Source: Actinomadura sp. KC06 (lineage in GTDB: Bacteria > Actinomycetota > Actinomycetes > Streptosporangiales > Streptosporangiaceae). Taken from it: a stretch of 42,804 nucleotides of DNA. The DNA is taken from assembly GCF_004348735.1 (NCBI RefSeq), contig NZ_SMKT01000070.1, positions 1-42,804 of the forward strand. The letters run 5' to 3'. The translations under genes and the position numbers were made by a program. The notes under the pieces were generated by a model. That model saw nothing but the letters and a program-made list of their open reading frames with translations, was not told where the DNA came from and made no database searches. Below are positions 30,448 to 39,711 of the stretch, in pieces (position 1 is the first letter of the stretch; each line of letters starts with the position of its first letter).

Positions 30448-32555
30448 GCCGATCCGCCGAGGCGGCCGAGCCGGGGGGCGCCGCCGGAGACCTGCGCGTC
30501 CTGCAGCGGGTCGTGATGCCCGTGGACCGCGACCTGGACGTCCTCAAGCTGTACGTCGAGGGCGACATCGCGCGGGGCGCGGAGGCGTTCGCAGCCGAGG
30601 CCGCAGTCGAGGCCGGTCTCCTCTCCGGCCCCGCCGACATCGTCGGCCGGCGCAGCGTGGTCGTGCCGGTGGGACGCCGTGCGTCGTTCGCCACCTACTT
30701 CAACGCGTTCCCGGCCAGCTACTGGCGGCGGTGGACGACGGTGAAGGAGGTGGTCCTGCGGGTCAGGCTGCGCGGCCAGGCCAGCGTGATCGTCTACCGG
30801 TCCAGCGCGAAGGGCCACATCGAGCGCGTCGACTCCGTCCGGATCGACTCGGAGGACTCCCGCGAGGAGACGATCCGGCTGACGCTGCGCCCGTTCATCG
30901 ACGGCGGCTGGTACTGGATGGACGTCGTCGCGGGCGAGGGCACCGCCGTCCTGGAGCGGGCCGACTGGTGCGCGGACCCGAGCGCTGCCGGCCGCGTCCG
31001 GCAGGGTCGGGTCAGCCTGGGCATCACGACGTTCAACCGGCCGGGCTACTGCGTCGACCAGCTCATCGCGCTCGGGCAGGCGCCCGAGGTCCTGGACGTG
31101 GTGGACGAGATCTACGTCGTCGACCAGGGCGCCCAGCGGGTCCGCGACGACGGGGACTTCGCGCGGGCGGCGGAGTCGCTCGGGCCGCGGCTCCGCGTGA
31201 TCGAGCAGGGCAACCTCGGCGGGTCGGGCGGCTTCTCCCGGGCGATGGACGAGACGGTCCGGGCCGGGAAGAGCGACTACGTCCTCCTGCTCGACGACGA
31301 CGTCGTCACCGAGACCGAGGGCGTGCTGCGCGCGGTCGCGTTCGCGGACTTCGCCCGCACGCCGACGATCGTGGGCGGGCACATGTTCAACCTGTTCGCC
31401 CGCTCCCAGCTGCACGCCTACGGCGAGACCATCGGCCGGTACCGCTGGTGGTGGGAGGAGGCCCCGCACACCAAGCGGGAGCACGACTTCGCCGTCCCGC
31501 CGAACCCGTTCCCGGTCCTGAACCCGAACACGAACCGGCGCGTGAGGAAGAGCTCGGGGAGCCTGCGGCAGACGAAGTGGCTGCACCGGCGCGTGGACGT
31601 CGACTACAACGGCTGGTGGATGTGCCTCATCCCCACCGACGTGGTCCGCAAGGTCGGCCTGTCCATGCCGATGTTCATCAAATGGGACGACGCCGAGTAC
31701 TGCGTCCGCGCGGGCGAGGCGGGCTTTCCGACCGTGTCCCTTCCCGGGATGGCCGCCTGGCACGTCCCGTGGCAGGACAAGGACGACGGCATCGACTGGC
31801 AGGCGTATTTCCACGAGCGCAACCGGCTGGTCACGGCGCTGCTGCACTCCCCGTACGAGCGGGGCGGCAACCTTCCCAAGGAGAGCTTCATCATCTCGGT
31901 GAAGCACGCCCTCGCGATGCAGTACTCCACCGCCGAGCTGATGCTGTCGGCGATCGAGGACGTGCTGACCGGGCCGGAGCACATGCACGGCGGGATCGCC
32001 ACGAAGCTCCCCGAGCTCCTGGCGTTCCGGGCGGCCTTCCCGGACGCGCAGAGCCGCGTCAGCCACGAGGAGTTCCCGCAGGTCCGGATGACCAAGCCGC
32101 TGAAGCGGGGACGCGGGTTCAAGCCGCCGAAGGGGAGGGTGAACGTGCTGGCGAGCGCGATGCTCGGCACCGTGAAGCAGCTCCGTCCCGTGGACGCGGC
32201 GGCGCTCGGCAACCCGCAGGCGGTGGTGCCGAGCATCGACCGGCACTGGAGCCTGCTGGCGCAGCTCGACAGCGCGCTGGTCTCGTCCGCCGACGGCACG
32301 AAGGTGGCCTGGTACCAGCGCGACCCTGAGCGGTTCAGGGCGTTGCTGAGGCGGACGTCGGTGCTCCACGCCCGGCTCAGCCGGGAGTGGCCCGAGCTGA
32401 GCCGCCGGTACCGGGCGGCCATGACCGAGCTCGCCTCGCCGGAGGCGTGGCGCGCGACGTTCGACGCGTCTCCGCCCAGCCCGCCGCCCGCCGCCGGCTC
32501 CGCGAATGCCGCCGACTCCGCGAACGCCGCCGGTTCCGGAGGCGGACGGGAATGA
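30444..32555 (+). CDS. glfT2: Galactofuranosyltransferase GlfT2-like polymerase (GT2)
   Basis: This 703-residue enzyme is somewhat longer than mycobacterial GlfT2 (637). An N-terminal beta-sandwich domain (about 1-185) precedes the GT-A core: GITTFNRPGYC (193-203), YVVDQGAQ, NLGGSGGFSRAM (257-268) and the metal site LLDDDV (D284-D285-D286). Further on are WWMCLIP, the catalytic-base segment IKWDDAEYC and AAWHVPW. A helical C-terminal domain ends in a low-complexity Ser/Ala/Asn tail with a short tandem repeat. GlfT2 builds the alternating beta-1,5/1,6 galactofuranan. The GTG at 30444 has GGAGG nine bases upstream; a longer in-frame extension lies within glf and is discarded. The stop overlaps the Wzm start (ATGA). 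Confidence 0.92.
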   Translation: MSRSAEAAEPGGAAGDLRVLQRVVMPVDRDLDVLKLYVEGDIARGAEAFAAEAAVEAGLLSGPADIVGRRSVVVPVGRRASFATYFNAFPASYWRRWTTVKEVVLRVRLRGQASVIVYRSSAKGHIERVDSVRIDSEDSREETIRLTLRPFIDGGWYWMDVVAGEGTAVLERADWCADPSAAGRVRQGRVSLGITTFNRPGYCVDQLIALGQAPEVLDVVDEIYVVDQGAQRVRDDGDFARAAESLGPRLRVIEQGNLGGSGGFSRAMDETVRAGKSDYVLLLDDDVVTETEGVLRAVAFADFARTPTIVGGHMFNLFARSQLHAYGETIGRYRWWWEEAPHTKREHDFAVPPNPFPVLNPNTNRRVRKSSGSLRQTKWLHRRVDVDYNGWWMCLIPTDVVRKVGLSMPMFIKWDDAEYCVRAGEAGFPTVSLPGMAAWHVPWQDKDDGIDWQAYFHERNRLVTALLHSPYERGGNLPKESFIISVKHALAMQYSTAELMLSAIEDVLTGPEHMHGGIATKLPELLAFRAAFPDAQSRVSHEEFPQVRMTKPLKRGRGFKPPKGRVNVLASAMLGTVKQLRPVDAAALGNPQAVVPSIDRHWSLLAQLDSALVSSADGTKVAWYQRDPERFRALLRRTSVLHARLSREWPELSRRYRAAMTELASPEAWRATFDASPPSPPPAAGSANAADSANAAGSGGGRE

Positions 32556-33421
32556 CGGTCACGCCGATCCACGCGGACGCGGGGCTCCGGCCTCCCGGAC
32601 GCGACGGCGGGCTGCGGCAGACGTTCCGGAGCAAGTACCTGCTGCGGCTGCTGGTACGCCGGGAGCTGCGGGCCCGCTACAAGGGGTCCCTGCTGGGTCT
32701 CGGCTGGTCGTACGTGCGGCCGGCGGTGCACTTCGCCGTCTACTACTACGTCATCGGCGTCTTTCTCGGCCTGGACCAGCTGATCGAGAACTTCCCGGTC
32801 TACCTGTTCTCGGGCATGGTGCTGATCAACCTGTTCACCGAGACGCTGCATTCGGCGACCCGCTCGGTGACCGGCAACGCCGCGCTCGTCCGGAAGGTGT
32901 TCCTGCCCCGCGAGCTGTTCCCGACGGCGTCGGCGCTGGTGTCGCTGGTGCACTTCCTGCCGGGCCTGACGATCCTGCTGGGGGCGGCCGTCGCCACCGG
33001 GTGGCGGCCTTCGCCGGAGGGGCTCGCCGCGGCCGTGCTCGGGTTCGCGATCATCGCCGTCCTCGGGCTCGGGCTCGGGCTGCTGTGCGCGGCCGTCAAC
33101 GTGTTCTTCCGCGACCTGGAGCAGGTCGTGGACATCCTCATGATCGTCATCACCTGGTCGGCGCCGATGATCTACCCGTGGACGCACGTCCGGGAGCACG
33201 CGCCCGGCTGGGTCCTGGACGTGTATCTCGCCAACCCGCTCGTCAGCGCCGTGTCCCTGTTCCAGCGCGCCTTCTGGTTCCCCGGAACCCGCGGCGACTT
33301 CACGTTCCCGCCCGATCTGTACGCCCGCGCGGGCATCTCCCTCGCCGCCAGCGTGCTGGTCTTCGCCGCCGGGCACGCGGCCTTCGCCCGCATGCAGAAG
33401 CGTTTCGCGCAGGAGCTGTAG
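32552..33421 (+). CDS. wzm: ABC-2 type polysaccharide exporter permease (Wzm-like)
   Basis: This 289-residue integral membrane protein has about six transmembrane helices after a cytosolic N-terminus. Family landmarks are LLVRRELRARYKGSLLGLGW near residues 30-55, the VYLFSGMVLINLF helix, VFLPRELFPTAS, and NVFFRDLEQVVDI with SAPMIYPW. This matches the permease of ABC exporters that carry completed lipid-linked polysaccharide across the membrane; mycobacterial Rv3783 does this for galactan. The ATG overlaps the GlfT2 stop (ATGA) and the ATPase gene follows two bases after its stop. Coupling with glfT2 suggests export of the polymer made by that enzyme. Confidence 0.93.
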   Translation: MTVTPIHADAGLRPPGRDGGLRQTFRSKYLLRLLVRRELRARYKGSLLGLGWSYVRPAVHFAVYYYVIGVFLGLDQLIENFPVYLFSGMVLINLFTETLHSATRSVTGNAALVRKVFLPRELFPTASALVSLVHFLPGLTILLGAAVATGWRPSPEGLAAAVLGFAIIAVLGLGLGLLCAAVNVFFRDLEQVVDILMIVITWSAPMIYPWTHVREHAPGWVLDVYLANPLVSAVSLFQRAFWFPGTRGDFTFPPDLYARAGISLAASVLVFAAGHAAFARMQKRFAQEL

Positions 33422-33423
33422 CC

Positions 33424-34230
33424 GTGGCCCCCTCGATCGTCATCGACCGCGTCACGAAGAACTTCACGCTGCGGCACGCGCGCTCGATCAAGGAGATGAG
33501 CGTCCGCGCGTTCCGCCGGCAGAGCCTCTCGGACCGGTTCCGCGCCCTGGACGAGGTGAGCCTCACGATCGGCCAGGGCGAGACCGTCGCGCTGATGGGC
33601 CTGAACGGGTCGGGCAAGAGCACGCTGCTCAAGCTCATCTCGGGCGTCATGCAGCCGGACGAGGGGTCGGTGCTCGTCCGCGGCCGCGTCGCGGGGCTGA
33701 TCGACGTGGGCGCCGGGCTGCATCCGGAGCTGACGGGACGGGAGAACGTCTTCCTCAACGGGGCGATCCTCGGCATGTCCCAGGCGGAGATCACGCGGAA
33801 GTTCGACGCGATCGCGGAGTTCTCCGGCGTCGAGGACTTCCTCGACGACCAGGTGAAGTTCTACTCGTCCGGCATGTTCATGCGGCTGGCGTTCTCGATC
33901 GCCGCGCACACCGAGCCCGACGTGTTCCTGATCGACGAGGTGCTGGCGGTCGGCGACCCGCCGTTCCGGGAGAAGTGCCTCGACCGCATCCGCGAGCTCC
34001 GCGGCGAGGGCCGCACGATGGTCATCGTCGCGCACGACGTCCGGATGCTCGTCGGGCTCTGCGACCGCGGCGTCACGCTGCGCCAGGGCCGGGTGATCTT
34101 CGACGGGGCGACGGAGGAGGCCGGCCGGCTGGTGCGCGAGGACCGTGAGGCGCGCCGCGCCGCCGCGGCGGGAACCGCGGTCCGCTCGGGCTTCACGACC
34201 GGGCCCGCACACGGAGAAACCGGTGGATAG
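33424..34230 (+). CDS. wzt: ABC polysaccharide exporter ATPase (Wzt-like)
   Basis: This 268-residue nucleotide-binding subunit has Walker A G-L-N-G-S-G-K65-S-T, a Q-loop region, the signature YSSGM (147-151) in place of LSGG as usual for Wzt/TagH, Walker B VFLIDE (167-172) and H-loop H204. It lacks the C-terminal carbohydrate-binding domain found in Wzt of E. coli O8/O9a; only about 25 low-complexity residues follow the core. So recognition of a capped chain end by Wzt itself is not expected. The GTG start lies right after the Wzm stop. It pairs with the preceding permease; mycobacterial counterpart is Rv3781. Confidence 0.93.
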   Translation: MAPSIVIDRVTKNFTLRHARSIKEMSVRAFRRQSLSDRFRALDEVSLTIGQGETVALMGLNGSGKSTLLKLISGVMQPDEGSVLVRGRVAGLIDVGAGLHPELTGRENVFLNGAILGMSQAEITRKFDAIAEFSGVEDFLDDQVKFYSSGMFMRLAFSIAAHTEPDVFLIDEVLAVGDPPFREKCLDRIRELRGEGRTMVIVAHDVRMLVGLCDRGVTLRQGRVIFDGATEEAGRLVREDREARRAAAAGTAVRSGFTTGPAHGETGG

Positions 34231-34293
34231 GGTGTCCCGAGCCGCGGCCGGGGGCCGCATGCGCCGCCGGTGCAGGACCAGGGGAGAGATGCG

Positions 34294-36990
34294 GTGTTGA
34301 CCAAGCAGGAGTCCGCGTGCCCGTTGCTCGACGACGTCCATCGCATCGTCGCCGACCGGGCGTGCTCCGTGCTGTCCCTGGACATCTTCGACACGGTGCT
34401 GTGGCGGCGCGTCCCTCGTCCGACGGACGCGTTCGCGCTGCTCGGCTCCCGGCTGCGGGACGCGGGGCTCTGCCCGCCGTGGGTGACGGACGCGACGTTC
34501 CGCCGGATGCGGATCGCCGCCGAGGAGGCGGCCCGCCGCGGCCGGGACGCCCTCGGCACCGAGGTGTCGCTGTTCGACATCTGGCGCGCCATGCCGGCCG
34601 GCGTCTTCGGGTCCGCGCCGCTCGACCAGCTCGCCGGGGCCGAGCTGCGGCTCGAACGCGAGCTGACCGTCGTGGACCTCGACGTCGCCGAGCTCGTGCG
34701 GGCCGCGCGGAAACAGGACGTCCAGGTCGTCCTGGTCTCGGACACGTATTTCACCGAGGACCAGCTCGCGCACCTGCTCGACCGTCCGGAACTCGGCCCG
34801 CTGGACGACGTGCGGATCTTCCGGTCGAACCAGCACGGCACCGACAAGGCGTCCGGCCTCTGGGAGATCGTCCTGCGCGACATCGGCCGCAGCCCGGAGC
34901 AGGTGGTGCACGTCGGCGACCACGAGGTCGCCGACCATGAGGTCCCGTCCGAGCTGGGCGTCCGCACGGTCCACTACCGCCGGTTCGACGAGCCGTACCT
35001 GGACGTGCTGGAGCGCGAGCGCGAGCCCGTCGAGCCGTTCGGCGACCACGCCCCCGACCTGGACGACCTGCACGGCGACTTCGGCCTGACCAGCCTGCGC
35101 GCCAAGGCCGTCCACTCGGGCGTCCCGTTCACCACGTCCGCGCTGGACGTCGCGTGGCGGTACGGGGCCGGCGTCCTCGGCCCGGTGCTGACCGGCTTCG
35201 CGGAGTGGGCCGCGGCGAAGGCGCACGAGGCGGGCACCCGCAGGCTGTGGTGCTCGATGCGCGAGGGCGAGCTGCTGTCCCGGCTGATCAACGAGGCGGC
35301 GCGGGCGCGCGGCTGGGACGTCGAGGCCAAGCCCGTCTGGCTGTCGCGGTTCGTGACGTCGCTGGCGGCCCTCGACCCGCACGACACCGACGCGGTGCAC
35401 GCGTTCATCCGCACCGGCTACCGGCTGACCGTCCGGCAGACCCTGTCGGTCCTGGACCTTCATCCCGGCGACGTGCCGGGCCTGGCGACCGAGCTCGACA
35501 CCGTCATCGACAACGGAGACATCGCCGGCCGCGTGGCCCGCGCGCTGACCGAGACGCCGCACCTGTGCAACCGGCTCGCCGTGACGGTCACCGCCGCCCG
35601 CGAACGCATGATCAAGTCGCTGCGGGACGCCGGCGCGCTCGACGCCGCGGCGCCCCCCCGCCGAGCCGGCGAGGCCGGTGAGCTGACCCTCGTCGACCTC
35701 GGCTGGGGCGGCACGATCCAGCGGCAGCTCGCCGCGGCCCTGAAGATCGCGCGCATCGGCGTCCGGGTGTCCGGGCTGTACCTGGCGACGGACGACCGCG
35801 CCGAACGCGTGTACCTGGCCGGGCTGCGCGCCGAGGGCTATCTGGCGCAGGCCGGGCACCCGGCGCACATCGCCGCGACCGTCACCCGCAGCCCCGAGAT
35901 CGTGGAGCAGTGCGTCAACGCGCTGTGCGGGTCGCTGATCGGCTTCACCGAGGACGGCGAACCGGTCCTCGGGGAGACGTCCGACTCGCCGTCCCAGAAC
36001 GCCGAGCGCCGGACGGTGCAGGACGGCATCCTGGCGTTCCAGCACATGTGGAACAGGTACGTCGCCGCGTCCGACGGCGCCTGGGCGGACCTCACCGGCC
36101 CCGGACCGGCCCGCGACCGGCTGGCGAGGATCCTGGTGGCCGCGCTGGAGTCGCCTACCGCCGACGAGGCCGCCGTGTTCGGCAACTGGACGCACGAGGA
36201 CAACTTCGGCTCCTCGCTCGTCACGACCCTGCTGCCCGCCGACCTGAAGCCCGCCATTCCGTACCTTTCGCCCGGCGACCTCGACGACCTGCACATGCGC
36301 GACTCGTTCTGGCCGGCGCTGATCGCCGCGTCCGACACCGGGCTCGGCGCGATGGCGCGGGCCATCGCCGAGGGCGCGATCGGCGCGGAGGCGTTCGAGC
36401 CCGCCGGCGAGCCGTACGAGACGCGGCTGCGCTACCGGACGGCGGACGACCGGTGGCACGACCCCGTCCGCCGCCGCGTCAGGATCAACCACAACGGGCT
36501 GTCGTTCGCCCGGCTCGCGTTCGAGCACCACGACACCGTCGACATCTCCCTGGCGATCCCCGGCCGTCCCGCGATCGTGCGGGTCGACTGGATCGAGGCC
36601 AAGGTCATCGCGGGCGGCCGCCGCCGCGAGCAGGTGCTCCGCTGGGACCGGCCGGAGGACTTCGTCGGCCTCCACTACGCGGACTGCCGCTACCTCGGCG
36701 GCAACCTGATGGAGTTCGACACCCCGTACGCGGCGGTGTGGCTTCCGCTCGCCCGCCGCGCGGGGGTCCCCGCGGTGTCGTCCGGGCAGGTCACCGTCGC
36801 GTTCGCGATGCTGCCGCAGTCGATGACCGGCATGGCGCCGCGGATGCCGGTCGACCGGAGGGCCGAGCGGTCCGCGCGGGCCGCGCGCCTCACCGAAAGG
36901 CTCCGCGAGGAGTACCGGACGGCCGGGGTCAAGGGCGTCGCGGTCGGCGCCGGACGAGTGGCCAGGAGGAAGCTCGGTGACACCCGATGA
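34294..36990 (+). CDS. Large HAD-superfamily protein of polysaccharide loci (COG5610-like)
   Basis: This 898-residue protein begins with a HAD domain (about 25-230): motif I LSLDIFDT (D30, D33), motif II VVLVSDTYF (S149-D150), a Lys at DKASG (K185) and motif III VGDHEVAD (D209, D214). The next 350 residues contain LWCSMREGELLSRLINEAA and LTLVDLGWGGTIQRQLAAAL, which read like a second Rossmann-type domain. The rest has no recognised signature, with a beta-rich C-terminal part. Proteins of this plan occur in surface-polysaccharide clusters; the phosphate substrate is unknown. GTG 34294 (or TTG 34297) follows GGGGAGAG and fits better than the GTG at 34270. The end overlaps the next gene by 14 bp. 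Confidence 0.8.
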   Translation: MLTKQESACPLLDDVHRIVADRACSVLSLDIFDTVLWRRVPRPTDAFALLGSRLRDAGLCPPWVTDATFRRMRIAAEEAARRGRDALGTEVSLFDIWRAMPAGVFGSAPLDQLAGAELRLERELTVVDLDVAELVRAARKQDVQVVLVSDTYFTEDQLAHLLDRPELGPLDDVRIFRSNQHGTDKASGLWEIVLRDIGRSPEQVVHVGDHEVADHEVPSELGVRTVHYRRFDEPYLDVLEREREPVEPFGDHAPDLDDLHGDFGLTSLRAKAVHSGVPFTTSALDVAWRYGAGVLGPVLTGFAEWAAAKAHEAGTRRLWCSMREGELLSRLINEAARARGWDVEAKPVWLSRFVTSLAALDPHDTDAVHAFIRTGYRLTVRQTLSVLDLHPGDVPGLATELDTVIDNGDIAGRVARALTETPHLCNRLAVTVTAARERMIKSLRDAGALDAAAPPRRAGEAGELTLVDLGWGGTIQRQLAAALKIARIGVRVSGLYLATDDRAERVYLAGLRAEGYLAQAGHPAHIAATVTRSPEIVEQCVNALCGSLIGFTEDGEPVLGETSDSPSQNAERRTVQDGILAFQHMWNRYVAASDGAWADLTGPGPARDRLARILVAALESPTADEAAVFGNWTHEDNFGSSLVTTLLPADLKPAIPYLSPGDLDDLHMRDSFWPALIAASDTGLGAMARAIAEGAIGAEAFEPAGEPYETRLRYRTADDRWHDPVRRRVRINHNGLSFARLAFEHHDTVDISLAIPGRPAIVRVDWIEAKVIAGGRRREQVLRWDRPEDFVGLHYADCRYLGGNLMEFDTPYAAVWLPLARRAGVPAVSSGQVTVAFAMLPQSMTGMAPRMPVDRRAERSARAARLTERLREEYRTAGVKGVAVGAGRVARRKLGDTR

Positions 36991-38101
36991 GTTCACGCGC
37001 GCGTCAGGCGCGGACCGACCGGGGCATGAGGTGACCGGATCCCGCGAGGACCCGCACGCGCAGGCCCGCGCCGCCCGCGCGCAGCCCCTGCTGCTGCACT
37101 CGATGTCGCTGTTCCGGGAACTGTTCGAGACGATCTTCGCGCACCGCGAGATCGCCACCGTGGTCGAGGTCGGCGTGGAGTCCGGACAGGTCAGCTCCGT
37201 GTACGCCGATCTCGGCGCGACGGTGCACTGCGTCGAGCCCGCGCCGGGCGACGAGCTGCGCGCCGTCCTCGCCGAGGACCCGAGGCTGAACCTGGTCGAG
37301 GGCCTGTCCCCGGCGGTGCTCGGCGAGCTGCCGGCCGCCGACCTGTACGTCCTGGACGGCGACCACAACTACGCGGTCGTCCGCGAGGAACTCGCGTGGA
37401 TCATGGCGAACGCCCCTGACGCGGTGGTCGCCATGCACGATGTGCTGTGGCCGTGCGGCCGCCGTGACTTCTACTACCAGCCGTCCCCCCTCGCGCCCGG
37501 GGACGCGCATCCCGCCACGACGGACGGACCGACGGTCTGGCACGACGACCTCACCCCCGCCGGGTTCGTGGGCGACGGCGTGTTCACGGCCGCCGTGGAC
37601 GCCGGCGGGCCGCGCAACGGCGTCCTCACGGCCGTCGAGGACGCGCTGGCCGATGACGGCGCCGCCGGCGGCTGGCGGTTCGCGATCGTCCCCGCCGTGT
37701 TCGGGTTCGGTGTCCTGATGAGGACGTCCGCGCCGGGCGCGGAGCAGATCTTCGACGCGTTGCGTCCCCTCACGTCCTCGAACCTCCTCGCGGCCCTGGA
37801 GAACAACCGGATCGCGCTCTACACCCGCGTCCTGCAACTGCAGTACGAGGCGGCGGCCCGGACGGACGACGCGGACCGCCTGACCGAGACCGTCAACAGG
37901 CAGCAGCAGGAGATCGTGGACCTGCGAGCCGAGCTCGACCGGGCCAAGGCCGAGAACGCGACGAGGCGTCAGGAACTGGACAGGTTGCGCGGCGCCTCCG
38001 TCCCGCAGCGGGTCCGGGAACCGGAGCTGAGCGAGGCCGTGACGCACCTTGGGCGGGCCCTGTCCGCCCGTATCCGCAAGCCCCCCGGGAGCGCGCGATG
38101 A
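36977..38101 (+). CDS. Class I SAM-methyltransferase-like protein with C-terminal coiled coil
   Basis: This protein has 374 residues. Residues 60-250 form a Rossmann methyltransferase domain: motif I VVEVGVESG (62-70), acidic E87 after the second strand, VLDGDHNYAVV (the D-G-D-H of Methyltransf_24 and sugar O-methyltransferases) and AMHDVLWP. Residues about 295-340 are a predicted coiled coil (heptad-like QQQEIVDLRAELDRAKAENA), followed by a short basic tail. A methyltransferase joined to a coiled coil beside Wzm/Wzt recalls WbdD, which caps and measures O-antigen chains, though this coiled coil is much shorter and there is no kinase domain. The GTG has AGGAGG upstream and overlaps the HAD gene; the stop overlaps the next ATG (ATGA). 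Confidence 0.78.
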   Translation: MTPDEFTRASGADRPGHEVTGSREDPHAQARAARAQPLLLHSMSLFRELFETIFAHREIATVVEVGVESGQVSSVYADLGATVHCVEPAPGDELRAVLAEDPRLNLVEGLSPAVLGELPAADLYVLDGDHNYAVVREELAWIMANAPDAVVAMHDVLWPCGRRDFYYQPSPLAPGDAHPATTDGPTVWHDDLTPAGFVGDGVFTAAVDAGGPRNGVLTAVEDALADDGAAGGWRFAIVPAVFGFGVLMRTSAPGAEQIFDALRPLTSSNLLAALENNRIALYTRVLQLQYEAAARTDDADRLTETVNRQQQEIVDLRAELDRAKAENATRRQELDRLRGASVPQRVREPELSEAVTHLGRALSARIRKPPGSAR

Positions 38102-39711
38102 AACAGGAACCCGCGCTCCCCGATAAGCGCCTCCGGCTGATCGCGCTGCTCGCCTTCCTCGGCTTCTTCGCGGTCGGCGGCGGATGGGCGATCGCCATGC
38201 CGTGGGACGGCGGGACGGACGAGCAGCCGCACGTCACCAGGGCGGCCGGCGTCGTCAGCGGCGGGATGTTCGCACCACCCGAGGAGATCCGGGTGCCGAA
38301 CATCAAGGATCCGATTCCCGGCGTCTTCCAGTCGGTCCCGGCGGGCGTGGCGCGCCGGTCACCGGCCTGCTTCGCGTTCGATCCGAAGAAGTCGGCCGCC
38401 TGCCTGGAGGAAACCGCCACGGATTCGCCGCACGACCAGGTGAGGGTGTTCACCTACACGGGCCGCTACCCGCCCACCTACTCCTTGTTCGTCGGGTGGC
38501 CGTTGAAGTGGTGGCCGAGCGAGACCGGGCTCCTGCTGGCCCGGCTGATCAGCGCCGCGCTCTCGGCCGCGTTCCTCGCCGCCGCGGTGTACAGCGTGCT
38601 GGCGTGGTCCCGCAGGCCGTTCCTGCTCGCCGGGCTGCTCGTCGCCACGACGCCCATGACGATGCAGCTCGCGGGCATGGTCAACCCCAACGGCCTGGAG
38701 ATCACCGCCTCCATCGCCATGTGGACGGCGGTGATCCCCCTCGTGCTCGGACGCGGCCCCGTCGATCGGCGGCTGCTGATCCTCTTCGCGGTCTCGGCCG
38801 TGACGGTCGCCTGCATCCGGCCCGCCGGTCCCATGGCCGTAGCGGTCGCGCTGGCGGTCCTGCTCGGCACGGCCGGCCGCGCCCGCCTCGGCGGGCTGGC
38901 ACGCGACCGGCGGGTGTGGGCGACGGGCGCCGTCATCGCGACCGCGTGCGCGGCCTCGGCGGTGTGGACCCTGGTCATGCACGCCACCGGGCTCGTCCCG
39001 ACGCCCTACGAGTCCGGGCACGACACGCCCGACGCGCTCAAGGTCATCGCCGTCTGGCGGGTCGCGTTCTACTGGAAGTCAATGGTCGGCATCTTCGGGT
39101 GGACGGACGTCGAGTTGCCGGACTCCTTCTACGCCCTCTGGTTCGCCGCGACGGGATTCATCCTCATCGCGGCGCTGGCCTCGGGACGGCGCAGCGACCG
39201 GCTCCGGCTGGCACTGATCGTCGTGGCGAGCTTCGTCCTGCCGGTGGTGATGGACACCGTGGGCTCGAAGAACATGGGGATGATGGCGCACGGCCGGTAC
39301 ATCCTGCCCGTCGCCGCCGGCGCCGCCCTCATGGCGGCCTACACCGTCGACCGGCGCGGCCCGCTCGCGCCGCGCGCCGCCGGGTCTGCGGTGGGCTGGC
39401 TGGCGGTCGTCCTGCTGCCCGCGCACCTGATCGGGCTGGCGTGGACGATGGTCCGGTACCAGCACGGCTTGTACACCTGGGTCGTCCCGCCGGTGAACCC
39501 GCTGTCCGGTGACTGGCAGCCGCCGTTCGGCTCGGCCACGGCCCTGGTGACGGCGGTGGCCGGGCTCGCCGCGCTCGGAGCGATGGTCCGCCTGGCCAGC
39601 GCCCCGGCGACCGTCGGCACGGTGGCTCTGAGAGAGGGATCTGAAAATGACGGACTACGTCTCGACCGTGGCGATGCAGAAGGACACGTGGGGAACCTTC
39701 CTCGACCCTGA
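38098..39711 (+). CDS. DUF2142 polytopic membrane protein (GT-C-like)
   Basis: This 537-residue membrane protein has about 10 to 12 hydrophobic helices. An acidic loop after the first helix (GGTDEQPHVTRA, residues 38-49), YPPTYSLFVGWP, and the motif PMTMQLAGMVNPNGLEIT mark the DUF2142 family, which resembles GT-C glycosyltransferases that use polyprenyl-phosphate sugars outside the membrane. A role in adding a lipid-linked sugar to the exported chain would fit, but no substrate is known. The ATG overlaps the stop of the methyltransferase gene (ATGA). The last 21 codons overlap the start of the next gene in another frame and may be dispensable. Confidence 0.85.
   Translation: MKQEPALPDKRLRLIALLAFLGFFAVGGGWAIAMPWDGGTDEQPHVTRAAGVVSGGMFAPPEEIRVPNIKDPIPGVFQSVPAGVARRSPACFAFDPKKSAACLEETATDSPHDQVRVFTYTGRYPPTYSLFVGWPLKWWPSETGLLLARLISAALSAAFLAAAVYSVLAWSRRPFLLAGLLVATTPMTMQLAGMVNPNGLEITASIAMWTAVIPLVLGRGPVDRRLLILFAVSAVTVACIRPAGPMAVAVALAVLLGTAGRARLGGLARDRRVWATGAVIATACAASAVWTLVMHATGLVPTPYESGHDTPDALKVIAVWRVAFYWKSMVGIFGWTDVELPDSFYALWFAATGFILIAALASGRRSDRLRLALIVVASFVLPVVMDTVGSKNMGMMAHGRYILPVAAGAALMAAYTVDRRGPLAPRAAGSAVGWLAVVLLPAHLIGLAWTMVRYQHGLYTWVVPPVNPLSGDWQPPFGSATALVTAVAGLAALGAMVRLASAPATVGTVALREGSENDGLRLDRGDAEGHVGNLPRP

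Noticed and set aside
33172..37368. A 1398-codon open frame on the minus strand
   Set aside because: It lies antisense to wzt, the HAD gene and the methyltransferase gene, which have clear motifs. Long antisense frames are expected in very high-GC DNA.
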